A DNA stretch of 64,000 bases from Parasponia andersonii (lineage: Eukaryota > Streptophyta > Magnoliopsida > Rosales > Cannabaceae): assembly GCA_002914805.1 (NCBI GenBank), contig JXTB01000243.1:254817-318816 (forward strand). Direction: 5' to 3'. The notes under the pieces are model-generated. The model searched no databases. It was not told where the DNA came from and saw only the letters and a list, made by a program, of their open reading frames with translations. The translations under genes and the position numbers were made by a program. This document shows, one piece after another, positions 23,153 through 33,986 of the stretch (the stretch's first letter is position 1; every line of letters starts with the position of its first letter).

Positions 23153-26100
23153 ATGAGTTCATTTCAAACATCAATAGGAACAAGAAGTTCCACAATGATA
23201 GAAACTTCATGTGGATATCTTCTTCAAGAATTGCAGGCAAGAGCTTTAATTTTAGTACTAGACTTTTTTATCAATGATTCTCATTCTGATTTGATTTGCT
23301 TCATGAACTGAAATTTGACAGATGATCTGGAATGAAGTTGGAGAAGATCAGTTTGAAAGGGAGAAGGTTTTACTAGATTTGGAACAAGAGTGTGTCGAGG
23401 TCCATAGGAAAAAAGTTGATGCAGCTAACACATCAAGAACTCGCCTGCATCAGGAATTGGCAGAAGCTGAGGCTGAATTTACACATCTTCTTTTGTCTCT
23501 TGGTGAACGATCATTCCCCGGACGGGTAGTTTACCCACAAAACCCTGTCAAGTCAGTTAATATAGTAAAATGCATGTGTTGTAGTATACTAATGCGTTAA
23601 GTGAATAGTAATTAGAATCTAAATTCAGGATTTTGGAATCATTAGACATACGCTTATGATATCACTTCAACGAGCTGCTTCCTTTGTCTTATTAGCCAGA
23701 GAGGATGGTGGGAACACTGAAAGAGCAACTAGACTCGATCACACCAGCTTTGCAGGAGATGAAATTGAGGAAAGAAGAGAGGGTGAACCAGTTCCGAGCT
23801 GTGCAAGGCCAAACTCAGAAAATTTCTGCAGAAATAGCAGGACAATCCGAATTGGGTGACTCTTTGTTGGCTTTCAAAGTAAATGATAACGATCTATCAT
23901 TGAAGAAACTCGAGGAGTATCAAATTGAGCTACAGAGACTCCATAATGAGAAGGTAGTATAAATGTGGTTCACAAATTATTTCATGAATGTTCCAACAGA
24001 GTCTTCGCAGAATCAACGAGTATTAATTCGTTATACCTTTGAATTGCTTACTTCGAAGAATGAAAGGCTCCAGAGAGTGGAAAAATATATTGATGCAGTA
24101 CACAAGCTGTCTACGATATTGGGACTGGATTCAACCATGATCATCGGTGAAGTTCATCCAAGCTTAAATGACTTGTGTGGGATTTCAAAGCACATGAGCA
24201 ACAATGTCTTGGCTAGACTCAACAGCACAGTGGAATCCCTCGAGGAAGAAAAGCAAAAACGACTTGAAAAGGTGATAACTGATGATCAGATATGCCGTTA
24301 AATTAGTCTTCATATAAGCGAACTAATTAGTGGTGCCTGCATTGCATTAAAATGTATTTAGTTGTGAATTACTTCCTCTTGTAAAATTAGTAACAAGAGC
24401 ACAGAAAACAGACAACCTTAAGATTAGGAAAATACAAGCTGTTGCTGTAAAATTAGTAACAAGAGCACAGAAAGCAGACAATAGTAAGATGATTAGGAAA
24501 ATACAAGCTGTTGTTGTAAAATTAGTAACAAGAGCATAGAAACCAGACAGCCTTAAGATGATTAAGAAAATACAAGCCGTGATAAAAGCAAATATATATT
24601 CAGTGTCTGCAAAGTTAATAAAATGACTAGATAAACACAAATCACTGGTTTGAGTACTTCAACAATGCTTCAGCCTGTTGTTCTCTTTTCTTTTTTCTAC
24701 TATTTCTTTCAAGGGTAGAGTTTGGTGAGACACAGCACTGTCATGATATATTTCTGAATATTCTTGCAGCTTCACCAGCTTGGTAAAGAGTTAACGAACT
24801 TATGGAATCTTATGGACACACCGTACGAAGACCGTCGGTTGTTTTCCCACATAATTCGGTTGTTATCAGTCTCATCAGCAGAGATATCAGATCCAGGAAG
24901 CCTTACACAAAGTATACTCTTGCAGGTAACTAATGTTCATTATGGATACCATGTATCTGAAGAAATAAGGAAATAACATTTTCAAATTCGTTTAAGGCTG
25001 AGGCTGAAGTAAAGAGACTGGATCAGTTAAAAGCAAGCAAGATGAAGGAATTGTTCCTCAAGAAACAGAATGAGCTTGAGGAGATATGCAAACGGTCACA
25101 CATGGAGATTCCTTCACGAGCAGAAATGGATAATATAATCAACCTCATTAACTCGGGTGGGCCTAATGATAAATATCCATTTTTGAGAAAGATCTCTAGT
25201 GCTTTTTGAAAGATTTAATGTAGCCAGGAAACTGACCTAAATGTATAAAAGGGGAGATTGACCATGCCAATCTCCTCGTCAGTATGGATGAACAGATATT
25301 GAAAGCAAAAGAAGAAGCATCCAGCAGAAAGGCAATAATGGAGAAGGCAGAAAGATGGATGTTAGCACGTGAAGAAGAGCGTTGGTTGGAAGAGTATAGC
25401 AGGGTTTGTTTCCTCTGGTGTTGATCTTCATTAATAGCTAGTCTAACCATATAAAAATTGAACATAAATACAAGTGTATTATAGATGCATACATAACTAC
25501 ATATAAGCTTACATCATGTATGTGGCTGATATGTTTCCTAATTAATGTAAACTTTCAGGATGAGAACCGATACTCAGTCAGCAGAGGTGCTCATAGAAAC
25601 CTGAAACGAGCGGAACGTGCTAGAATAACAGTCAACAAAATCACAGGTAAAACAAAAGAAAGCTTCAGAAGCAGGAATGTTATAAATCATGAAAGCACAC
25701 AACTGAATATTTGTATTCTGCAGCACTTCTAGTAATCACAAAAATATCAATCAAAGAAACTATATAACATATAAAGAATATTGTCAACTGCGGGTAGTTT
25801 CAGACATCCCAACTTAAGCAAACGTATTCAGATCAACTTAAGAAATTCAATTGTATAATATTACAACTTGGATTCAGATAACTATGTCTTTACACATTGG
25901 TTTGAATTGCAGCTTTGGTGGACTCACTAATAGAAAAGACTAAAATCTGGGAAGAAGAAAGAAAGAAGGTTTTCCTGTGTGATGAGGTAATGATAAACTA
26001 CCTTCAGTGATTTTGTGACAAATATTATCGTGCTCAATTATTTGATTCCTATTTGTTCAAAGCATTGGCTTAAAATGCAAATCAGATTTATCATGTTAAA

Positions 26101-27086
26101 CTTTGATGAATGCAGAGTGCATAAATTCAAATAAACTTTCAGAAATATTACCACGGAATCTAGCCATACAACCCAATTCTATAGCACCTAGGCTAAAGAC
26201 TCAACTCCATCACTGAGAAGGGTCCGATAGCTACAAACCTTTTTCTTTTTCTTACCTTTTTGTCACAGACATCTTATCAGGAATCAAAGATGCTAGTAAA
26301 GGACAAATCTGTACTGAATTTCTCACCTGTCAGCTACATCACAAATATCAGAAGGGTCTGTTTTCACTATTTAGATTAGACCAATCTGCCAACTAATTTC
26401 CTGATGTCAATGACTCAATGAAAATATTCTACAACATTGCTTTAGTAGTTAAAGGTGGTTGCTCATTTTTAATTTTTATCACACATCAACAGCAAACTGC
26501 AAATATAGATTCAGATCATAAGAAACTATATGTTCTCCTTAACAGGTACCACTCCTGGCAACGTTGGAAGAATATAATGTATTTAGGCAGGAAAAGGAGG
26601 AGGAGAAGCATAGACAAAGGGTAAGCTTTAATTTAAGTACGCCTTGGGAGGTTCATATGACCATTCAAACATGATAATAACACATTTTGGTTCTCGTTTG
26701 AACTTAACATTCTGAACTTTGCATATAACTGTTACTCTGTGACGAGGTGGTCTTTATCATCACAGGAAAAGAAGAAGGTGCAAAACCAAGTAGTAGTCCA
26801 GCAAGAACATCCGTTTGGGTCCAGGCCAAGCACAAGTAATCGGCGACTATCAGACAGGAGCCTGAATGGAGGTTTCACCAATCCTATACCTTTAAACAGA
26901 AGGGTATCTCTTGGAATCCAGCAATTCGGATCAAACATCAACTCAACCACTCAAGGCATATCCTTTATAAACGAAGGAAAGAAAGCACGAGGACATAAGA
27001 TGTTTTTGCGAACTGGCCTTGTTTCTAATGTTAGAGATGAAACAGCTTCAGTGGTATCAACATTTTCTGGTCCATTTTCTCCTTGA
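23153..27086 (+). CDS. MAP65: MAP65 microtubule-associated protein, eleven exons, 594 aa
   Basis: Inferred exons are 23153-23236, 23322-23525, 23696-23953, 24059-24271, 24770-24925, 24997-25156, 25252-25403, 25559-25646, 25913-25986, 26546-26620 and 26766-27086. They join in phase to 1785 bp, within the usual MAP65 size. The N-terminal part ([29 protein letters not shown]) forms the coiled-coil rod and dimer region. [12 protein letters not shown] and [12 protein letters not shown] mark the middle. The conserved microtubule-binding segment is [19 protein letters not shown] with [13 protein letters not shown]65/PRC1/Ase1 proteins cross-link antiparallel microtubules in cortical arrays, the spindle and the phragmoplast. 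The tail with [11 protein letters not shown] suggests the MAP65-6/7 branch, with moderate confidence. Intron 1 appears to use a GC donor (AG/GCAAGA at 23237). The ATG at 23153 is the first in frame. Confidence 0.93.
24381..24580 (+). repeat. Three-copy tandem repeat in MAP65 intron 4
   Basis: The block gtaaaattagtaacaagagc recurs at 24381, 24447 and 24516 (periods 66 and 69) and ends in aaaatacaagc. Confidence 0.88.
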
Positions 27087-28108
27087 ATAATGAGTCTATT
27101 TTCCAATCTTCGTTTTCTATGAGAGGTTATCATGTCAGTAAAAGTTCAAATATATTTAAGACTTTCCCCTGTACGGAGCAAGCACCCGAGAACCAGAAGA
27201 GGATAGTTGGTGATATTGCAAAGTAAATAAGGTTTAGAATTGTTGATTTTTACTTTCATAGGAACGCTGGAGTGTGCTGTTACCAAATTTGAAGCCATAC
27301 AAAATTTATCTCTATGTATTTTCTCCGAGCTTGATAATCAATAATGAATCAAACAATATAAGAATGTCAAGCATTGTTGTGTTAACTCTAATTGCCTCTT
27401 GGCTCCTATTACGTGCAAATCTTTGCATAGTGTAATCAACTCAACAAATAACATACCTGTAAATAGGGAAAATCAGAAACTTGATGGATAAAATTTTGGG
27501 AAAAACATAAAACTATATGGTAATTGTTTCCATGCTCTGCTTTCATAACTCGAATAGTATCTTCCTATTTCCTGCCACAGATGTCTTTACTTGCTCCTTC
27601 AATACCGCATGGGAAAGCACAAATTAGTGTAGTAATATAAACAAGGAAGTAAAGGTGAAGAAAAATTAAGAAGTACCTCTTTTCCCATGGCTAAGGACCT
27701 TGTTTTTCATGTATATTAAAGCATCAAGAGCAATCAACAGACAAATGGGTGTAGCATATTCTATGGTGAGAACCAAAATTTAAATCTGAATTTATAGAAA
27801 ACATCATCCTTGAGCCAGAAACTGAAGCTTCACCCATTGCAAGAACAAAACTCAGCAGTACCACAAGAAAGCAATTCGAGTCTTTTGCCTCCCAAGATCA
27901 CACAAAAACACCACCTTTTTTAGCCTCTTTCTCACTATGAAAAATAAATCAGAAAATTTAGAAAAATAACATCCTAAGAACAAAGAATAAGTTTCCATTA
28001 GAAGCATTTAGGTTTAGAAATTTCCATTACAACCAAAAACCGTCAGACCTACAAATCCAAGCAAAGCCCTAATCAAAATCAAGCGAATTTCAGTATTCAC
28101 ACCAATCT
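27087..28108. other. Spacer between the convergent MAP65 and NF-YC13-like genes
   Basis: It probably contains both 3' untranslated regions. No further gene, RNA or repeat is recognised. Confidence 0.6.
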
Positions 28109-28528
28109 TCACTCGTCGATCTCGATCGGGGCTTCATTCGCCTGCATGCGAAAGAAATCATCGATGCGGCGGATGCCGGCCGGGACCGGCTTTTCGGCAA
28201 CCGGACGGGAGCGGTTCCGGTCCGATGGTGGGTGATCGGACGGCTGAGAGGGCAGCGGGAACGAGTCGAGGAGGAAATCGCTGGTGGGTTGGTGCCTCTT
28301 CACGGCGGCCCTTATGTGTTCGAGCTTGACGACCTTGCGCTTCTTCTCGGTGGCGACATCGGCAGACCTCTCGGCGAGGAACCCGAGGAAGAGCTGAGTG
28401 GAGCAGGAGATGAGGAAGAGGGCTTCTGAGTTCACCTTCTTGATGTCTTGGTCCAGCTTCATTATCTTCTTCACCCGCCCGTTTGGGAATTCGGGTCGAA
28501 TCATCGTCTCCTCTTCCTCTTCCGCCAT
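28109..28528 (-). CDS. NF-YC13-like / DPB3-like histone-fold protein, 139 aa
   Basis: This is a single-exon gene of 420 bp starting MAEEEEETMIRPEF. Residues about 10-90 form a histone fold of the NF-YC/CBFD type (RPEFPNGRVKKIMKLD, NSEALFLISCSTQLF and KRKVVKLEHIRAAVKRHQP). The family includes plant NF-YC13 and the DNA polymerase epsilon subunit Dpb3/POLE4, which pair with an NF-YB/Dpb4-like partner. It lacks the long glutamine-rich tails of classic NF-YC factors. The C-terminus carries RRIDDFFRMQ, similar to a PCNA-interacting (PIP) box except that the leading glutamine is missing. I infer a role in replication or chromatin rather than CCAAT-box transcription. It is tail to tail with MAP65. 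Confidence 0.9.
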   Translation of the reverse strand: MAEEEEETMIRPEFPNGRVKKIMKLDQDIKKVNSEALFLISCSTQLFLGFLAERSADVATEKKRKVVKLEHIRAAVKRHQPTSDFLLDSFPLPSQPSDHPPSDRNRSRPVAEKPVPAGIRRIDDFFRMQANEAPIEIDE

Positions 28529-28820
28529 CGATTTTTTTCTTCTTCTTTTTTTTTTTTTTAAAAAAAAAAAATTCTTTTGGTTGCTAATTTTTTGGGGAGG
28601 GAAATTTGATGATTGTATATGACCGCGGAGTTGTGGAAATGGCGGGAAATATATAAAAAAAAAAAAAAAATTAAAAATAAACAAATATTTTTTTTTTTTT
28701 TAAAAAGCCATTTTCCAACGAAAAAATAAACACAACCCATTTTAGGTTGAAAAGAAAATAAAAGTAAGGGTTAATCTTATTTTTATTCCCTATAAAATAA
28801 GGCAAAAAGAGTCAATGACT
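28529..28820. other. Upstream region of the NF-YC13-like gene
   Basis: Homopolymer T and A runs lie at 28545-28571, 28656-28670 and 28688-28704. No clear TATA box could be chosen among them. Confidence 0.4.
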
Positions 28821-29190
28821 AAATTGAAACAAAAACCTACATCAAACATGGTATAAATACAGGAAATTTTGAAAATTATGGATTAAAACCGAATTAGGTT
28901 ATTTTTCAAGAATTCAAAATTAGATTTAACTATTTTTTTAAACTCACAACAAGCATCAGAAAAGGAAACGACTTGTCGTTTTCTCTTATATTATAATCAA
29001 AATTGAAACAAAAACATACATCAAACATGGTATAAATATAGGAAATTTTGAAAATTATGGATTAAAACTGAATTAGGTTATTTTTCAAGAACTCAAAATT
29101 AGATTAAACTGCTTTTCTTAAATGACAACAAACGTCAAAAAAAAAATAAAGAAGAAAGAAACGGCTTGTAGTTTCCTCTTTTACTATAAT
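28821..29190 (+). repeat. Tandem duplication of about 179 bp
   Basis: The block aaattgaaacaaaaac begins at 28821 and again at 29000; both copies contain catcaaacatggtataaata and attaggttatttttcaaga. The right copy is longer and more diverged at its end. Confidence 0.88.
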
Positions 29191-29390
29191 CGTTGATCAT
29201 TATATTACTTTATCCCTTAAACAATATTACGATTCTCCTATATTAAAAAAATGTTGTTATTAATAAATTTTTATACATTAATTCCATTCTTTTAGAAAAT
29301 CCTAAAGATTATAACTTAAAACATTGATTTTGTCTATTTAGGTGGCTATGAATATTGTCGTTTCAATAGGTTATTGTCATTTTTTTAAGA

Positions 29391-31824
29391 GTTAGAGGTA
29401 CTATTGGTCTCCAACTTATTACTATTTCAGCATATTAATCCTCAACTATTTTTTTGTTAGCATTTAAATACTAAACATTTCTCTTTTTAGCACAGATAGT
29501 CTTTTTAGCATATTCCATCCAATATTACATTAAAATTCATTTGAATGAGACAAATTTTGCACCAATAATCTCGATTTTTCAATTGTTTAACAATTTAGTC
29601 TCTATTTTATTGTACTCATATTTCCGATTAACAATTTTGTATTTGTCAATCTTTTAAATAATTAAAATTTAAAAATGGATATAAAACAAATAATTCATTT
29701 AAAAATCAATTTCAAAAAATAAAAAATATATACTAATAAACCTCAGTGTATGTAAAATCATAGTAACTTTATGGACAAAATTAAACTATAGTAACTTTAT
29801 GAACAAAATTAAACTATTTTAACTTTATGAACAAAAAATAATTATCTTATTCAAAACGAAAAAAAAATCACATAAATGTTTTTATATTAGTCAAATTTGA
29901 CTGCAAATTTACTATATTCATTAAATGTTCATGTAATTATGAATAGTTATTCTAACAAATTAATTAATTATATGTAGCAAATAAGCCTGAAAAGTTTTAT
30001 AGTTTTCTATTAATTATAACCATTTTTAAAATAAAAAAAATCACATACACACTTTTATACTAGTCAATATCGATTAACAATATTACGTTAAAATTCATTT
30101 AAATGAGAGAAATTTTGCACCAGTAATCTCGATTTTTCAATTATTTAACAATTTAGTCTCTTTTTTATTATACTTATATTTCCAATTAATAATATTGCTT
30201 CTATCAATCTTTTGAAAAATTAAAATTAAAAAGTAGATATAAAACAAATAGTTCATTTAAAAATCAAATTCAAAAAATAAAAAATATATACTAATAAATC
30301 TTAGTGTATACCAAACTATAGTAACTTTATGAACAAAAAATAATTATCTTATTATTTTTAAAACAAAAAAAGATCATATACATATTTTTATACCAATCAA
30401 ATTTGACTACAAATTTACTATATCCATTAAATATTCATGTAATTTAGTCTCTATTTTATTGTACTCATATTTCTGATTAATAATATTACATCTGTCAATA
30501 TTTCGAATAATTAAAATTCAAAAACGGATATAAAACAAACAGTTCATTTAAAAATCAAATTTTAAAAAGAAAAAAATATATACCAATAAACCTTAGTGTA
30601 TGTCAAAGTATAATAATTTTATGAACAAAATTAAATTATAGTAACTTTATGAACAAAAAATAATTATTTTATTATTTTCAAAACAAAAAAAATTCACATA
30701 CATGTTTGTATACTAGTCAAATTTGATTGCAAATTTACTATATCTATTAAATGTTCATATAATTATGAATAGTTATTCTAAAAAATTAATTAATTATTTG
30801 TAGTAAATAAGCTTGAAAAGTTTTATAGTTTTCCATTAATTATTACCATTTAAAAAAAATTCACATACATGCTTTTATATTAGTCAATCTCGATTAACAA
30901 TATTACGTCAATTTCATTTAAATGAGAGAAATTTTGCACTAATAATCTTGATTTTTCAATTTTTTAACAATTTAGTATCTATTTTATTGTACTTATATTT
31001 TCGATTAATAATATTACATCTGTCAATCTTTCGAAAAATTAAAATTCAAAAATGGATAAAAATTAAATTAAAAAAATAAAATATATATATTAATAAACCT
31101 TAGTGTATGTCAAATTATAGTAACTTTATGAACAAAATTAAACTATAGTAATTTTATGAATAAAAAATAATTATCTTATTCATTTTAAAACAAAATAAAA
31201 ATTCACATTTTTCTATACTAGTCAAATTTGACTGCAAATTTACTATATCTATTAAATATTTATGTCATTATGAATGGTTATTCTAAAAAAATTAATTAAC
31301 TATTTGTATCAAATAAATCTGAAAAGTTTTATAGTTTTCCATTAATTTTATTACCATTTAATTTTTTTTTTTTTTACATACACGCTTTTATATTTGTGAA
31401 ATTTGATTGAAAATTTACTATATCCGTTAAATATTCATGTAATTATGAATGGTTATTCTAAAAAATTAATTAACTATTTGCAACAAATAAGCTTGAAAAG
31501 TTTTATAGTTTTTCATTAAATGTTCATTTCTTTATGTTATTGCATCTGTCAATCTCTTGAAAAATTAAATTTTTAGAATTTTAATTTTTGAAAGATTGGC
31601 AAATGCAATATTATTAATTAGAAATATAAGTACAAAAAAATAGGGATTAAATTGATAAATAATTGAAAAATCGAGATTAATGGTGCAAAATTTCTCTCAT
31701 TCAAATGAATTTTAACGGAATTTTGGATTGAATAAACTAAAAGGATCAATAATGCCAAAAAATTAAACGTTTTAGCACTTAAATAATATGCCAAAACAGT
31801 AATTGGAACCTATGTAGCACTAAC
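29391..31824. mobile_element. Long-TIR, tandem-repeat-filled element (foldback or MULE-like)
   Basis: The left end begins gttagaggtactattggtct, and the inverse complement of the right end begins gttagtgctacataggttcc. Similarity between the ends continues for about 270-300 bp (29391-29690 against 31550-31824, inverted), including attttgcaccattaatctcg. Between them lie about four tandem units of 300-550 bp marked by aacaatttagtctctatttt (29589, 30147, 30447, 30966) and aactttatgaacaaaa. No transposase ORF and no clear target duplication were seen, so it would be non-autonomous. Long inverted ends plus internal tandem arrays resemble foldback elements or TIR-MULE derivatives. Confidence 0.7.
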
Positions 31825-32510
31825 TAATGGCTATATTCGTTTCTTAGAAGTGAAGTCGTTTCTGTTTTACTGTATGCTTGCTGAAGTCCGTTTCTGTTTT
31901 GTTGCGTGTTTGGTTTATTGTCGTTTATTATGAGATTTTGTCGTATTCCTCAATGTCGTTTTCTTTATCCTTTCCTGAGAATCTGATATCACGTCTATCA
32001 CGTCGTTAAATTATCAACGTCGTTTCTAATGTATTTACTACTGTCGTTTTCCTGTTTTGTCGTATTCTCTTAATGTCGTTTTCTTATGCTGTCCTTTCCT
32101 GAGAATCATGATAATCGCTATCTATTGGGCCGTCGTTATTCACCTCATAAGTGATGCGTGTCGCGCTCTGATTAGTCATTCATCCATATATTGCTGTGTT
32201 ACCGGTAATGCATTTATTTAATTAATTTTTTGACTAAAGTTTTAATTTTTTTTTCTCTAGTTTCCGAGGTGGGACTCTGGTTGAGCACTTCAGACTGTGT
32301 GCTTTGGAAAGTTTGGTTCTGTTGTCGGTTATGCTGTGTAATCTCGTCTCCTCAACCCTACAAACTCCCTGAGAAAATCGTTCAATTACTCAAATATACG
32401 AACTTTGAATAGAGCTCCTTCCCTAAGAAAAACCCCGACTCCGTAAACCATCTTCTCCTTCCACTTCGAGCTTCACCATCTTCAGATTTATTCTTCTAAT
32501 TCTCACTAAA
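31825..32510 (+). promoter_or_regulatory. ENY2 upstream region with GTCGTTT repeats
   Basis: Between about 31850 and 32130 the motif GTCGTTT or GTCGTAT occurs about ten times, and a segment containing tttcctgagaatc is duplicated about 120 bases apart. A 5' UTR likely fills the last 200 bases before the start codon. Regulatory function is not shown. Confidence 0.45.
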
Positions 32511-33986
32511 ATGTGAGTTAGTTCTCTCGTTCTTTCCTCAAAAATTAAAAAAAAAAATATATATAATAAATCTTGTATTGTCACAAGAAAAATACTTTGA
32601 TTGTTTATTAAATATTTTATGTATATTTATGTCTGGCTTTGCAGGAGGGGTTCGATCAATCGGCCTCCAACTCCGGATGTAGAGGAGGATCAAATTCAAG
32701 ACAAGCAGCTCACCCTCCAAGAAATTATCAACATCAAGGTTGTTTTTCCTTCTTTTTTTTCTTCTTATTTTGTTAATTACAGCTTCCAATATATTGTCAT
32801 AGAGTTATAGTCTAATTAGTAATAATTAAATTGGTTGAATTTTACAATGACTTTGATGAATTAATAATTAAATTGGTTGAATTTTACAATGACTTTGATG
32901 AATTAATCTCGTAAGAATTTAGCAACCTTTTTTGTTTATTGGGTATTTTTCTTTTAATTGTTTCTTGGGTATTTTATGTGTGTGTGTGTGTGTGTGTGTT
33001 AATTCTCCTTTTGTTATGTTCCGAGTCAGTTGATCGAGAGTGGTGAAAAGGAACGATTAAAGGAGCTTTTGAGGGAAAGGCTTATAGAATGTGGTTGGAG
33101 GGACGAAATGAAAGCCCTTTGCAGGTTCTAGTTTTGACAAAAATTTATTGTGCAATTTCATTGGTCAAAATGTGTAAAGAAAGAGGTTTTGGCTGTAACT
33201 GAGATCTCTTTTCTCTGTCTAATTTGGTTTCTCTAAGGGCTTTTGCAAAGAAGAAGGGAAGGGATAATGTTACAGTGGATGATCTTGTACAACTTATTAC
33301 CCCAAAAGGCAGAGGTGGGTTTATTTATTTGTCTCTTTGTCCTTTGATCCCCATGAAAGCTTATGTACTTTGGTATTTTATGACTAATTGGGCATTCATA
33401 ATTTGGATATAAGACATGGGATTTGCTGTATTCTGGAACATAACAAACACTTGTTATTTCTCTAAGGCCCGATCTACAAGTACTAACTAATAATGCTTTC
33501 TAACGAAGCGTTATAAACTTGCTAGTTTTCAGCGTCAGTTGGAGTATTGATTTTTGTGTTTCAATGTTTTGTTTTTGGGTATTGAAATCTCAAATGGAGG
33601 AGATGATAGACTTGGTAATTCTATTTTTTAAGATGGGCAAATTTTAAATGGACATAGGAACCTTATTTCAATGATTTTAGCTTGTAGAAAAGAGGAAAAC
33701 CAAAATTATTGATTTGATTGAAGTATTACAGAGGCTAGAGCCTAAGATTAAGAGGAGTTCTGACGCATTGTTCCTACTAATACTATATTAAGCTGAGCTT
33801 GAGGGACCCTTCTGCTTTGTTCTAAAGTTTTAAACCTGAACGTTGAAATCTATTTTGCTAAAACGGAATGGTATTTCATTGTCCTTGTGCTGACTAATTC
33901 TAGACTATGCAGCTTCTATTCCTGATTCAGTGAAGGCTGAGTTGTTGCAGCGAATTAGATCATTTCTCTCATCAGCTGCTATTTGA
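32511..33986 (+). CDS. ENY2: ENY2/SUS1 SAGA and TREX-2 subunit, five exons, 113 aa
   Basis: Inferred exons are 32511-32512, 32645-32738, 33030-33124, 33238-33314 and 33913-33986, joining in phase to 342 bp. The protein begins [17 protein letters not shown], then has ITLQ-type helices ([41 protein letters not shown]) and the conserved [21 protein letters not shown], ending in a helix [11 protein letters not shown]2 is a small all-helical protein of the SAGA deubiquitinase module (with Sgf11) and of the TREX-2 mRNA export complex. The first coding exon contributes only A and T of the start codon: ACTAAAAT is followed directly by the donor GTGAGT, and the G comes from exon 2. No other in-frame ATG precedes the conserved N-terminus. 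Confidence 0.92.
32820..32903 (+). repeat. Perfect 42-bp tandem duplication in ENY2 intron 2
   Basis: Two adjacent identical 42-bp units start taataattaaattggttg. A (TG)n run follows at about 32977-32999. Confidence 0.92.

Noticed and set aside
28232..28622. Plus-strand ORFs of 65-74 codons
   Set aside because: They are opposite-strand shadows of the NF-YC13-like gene.
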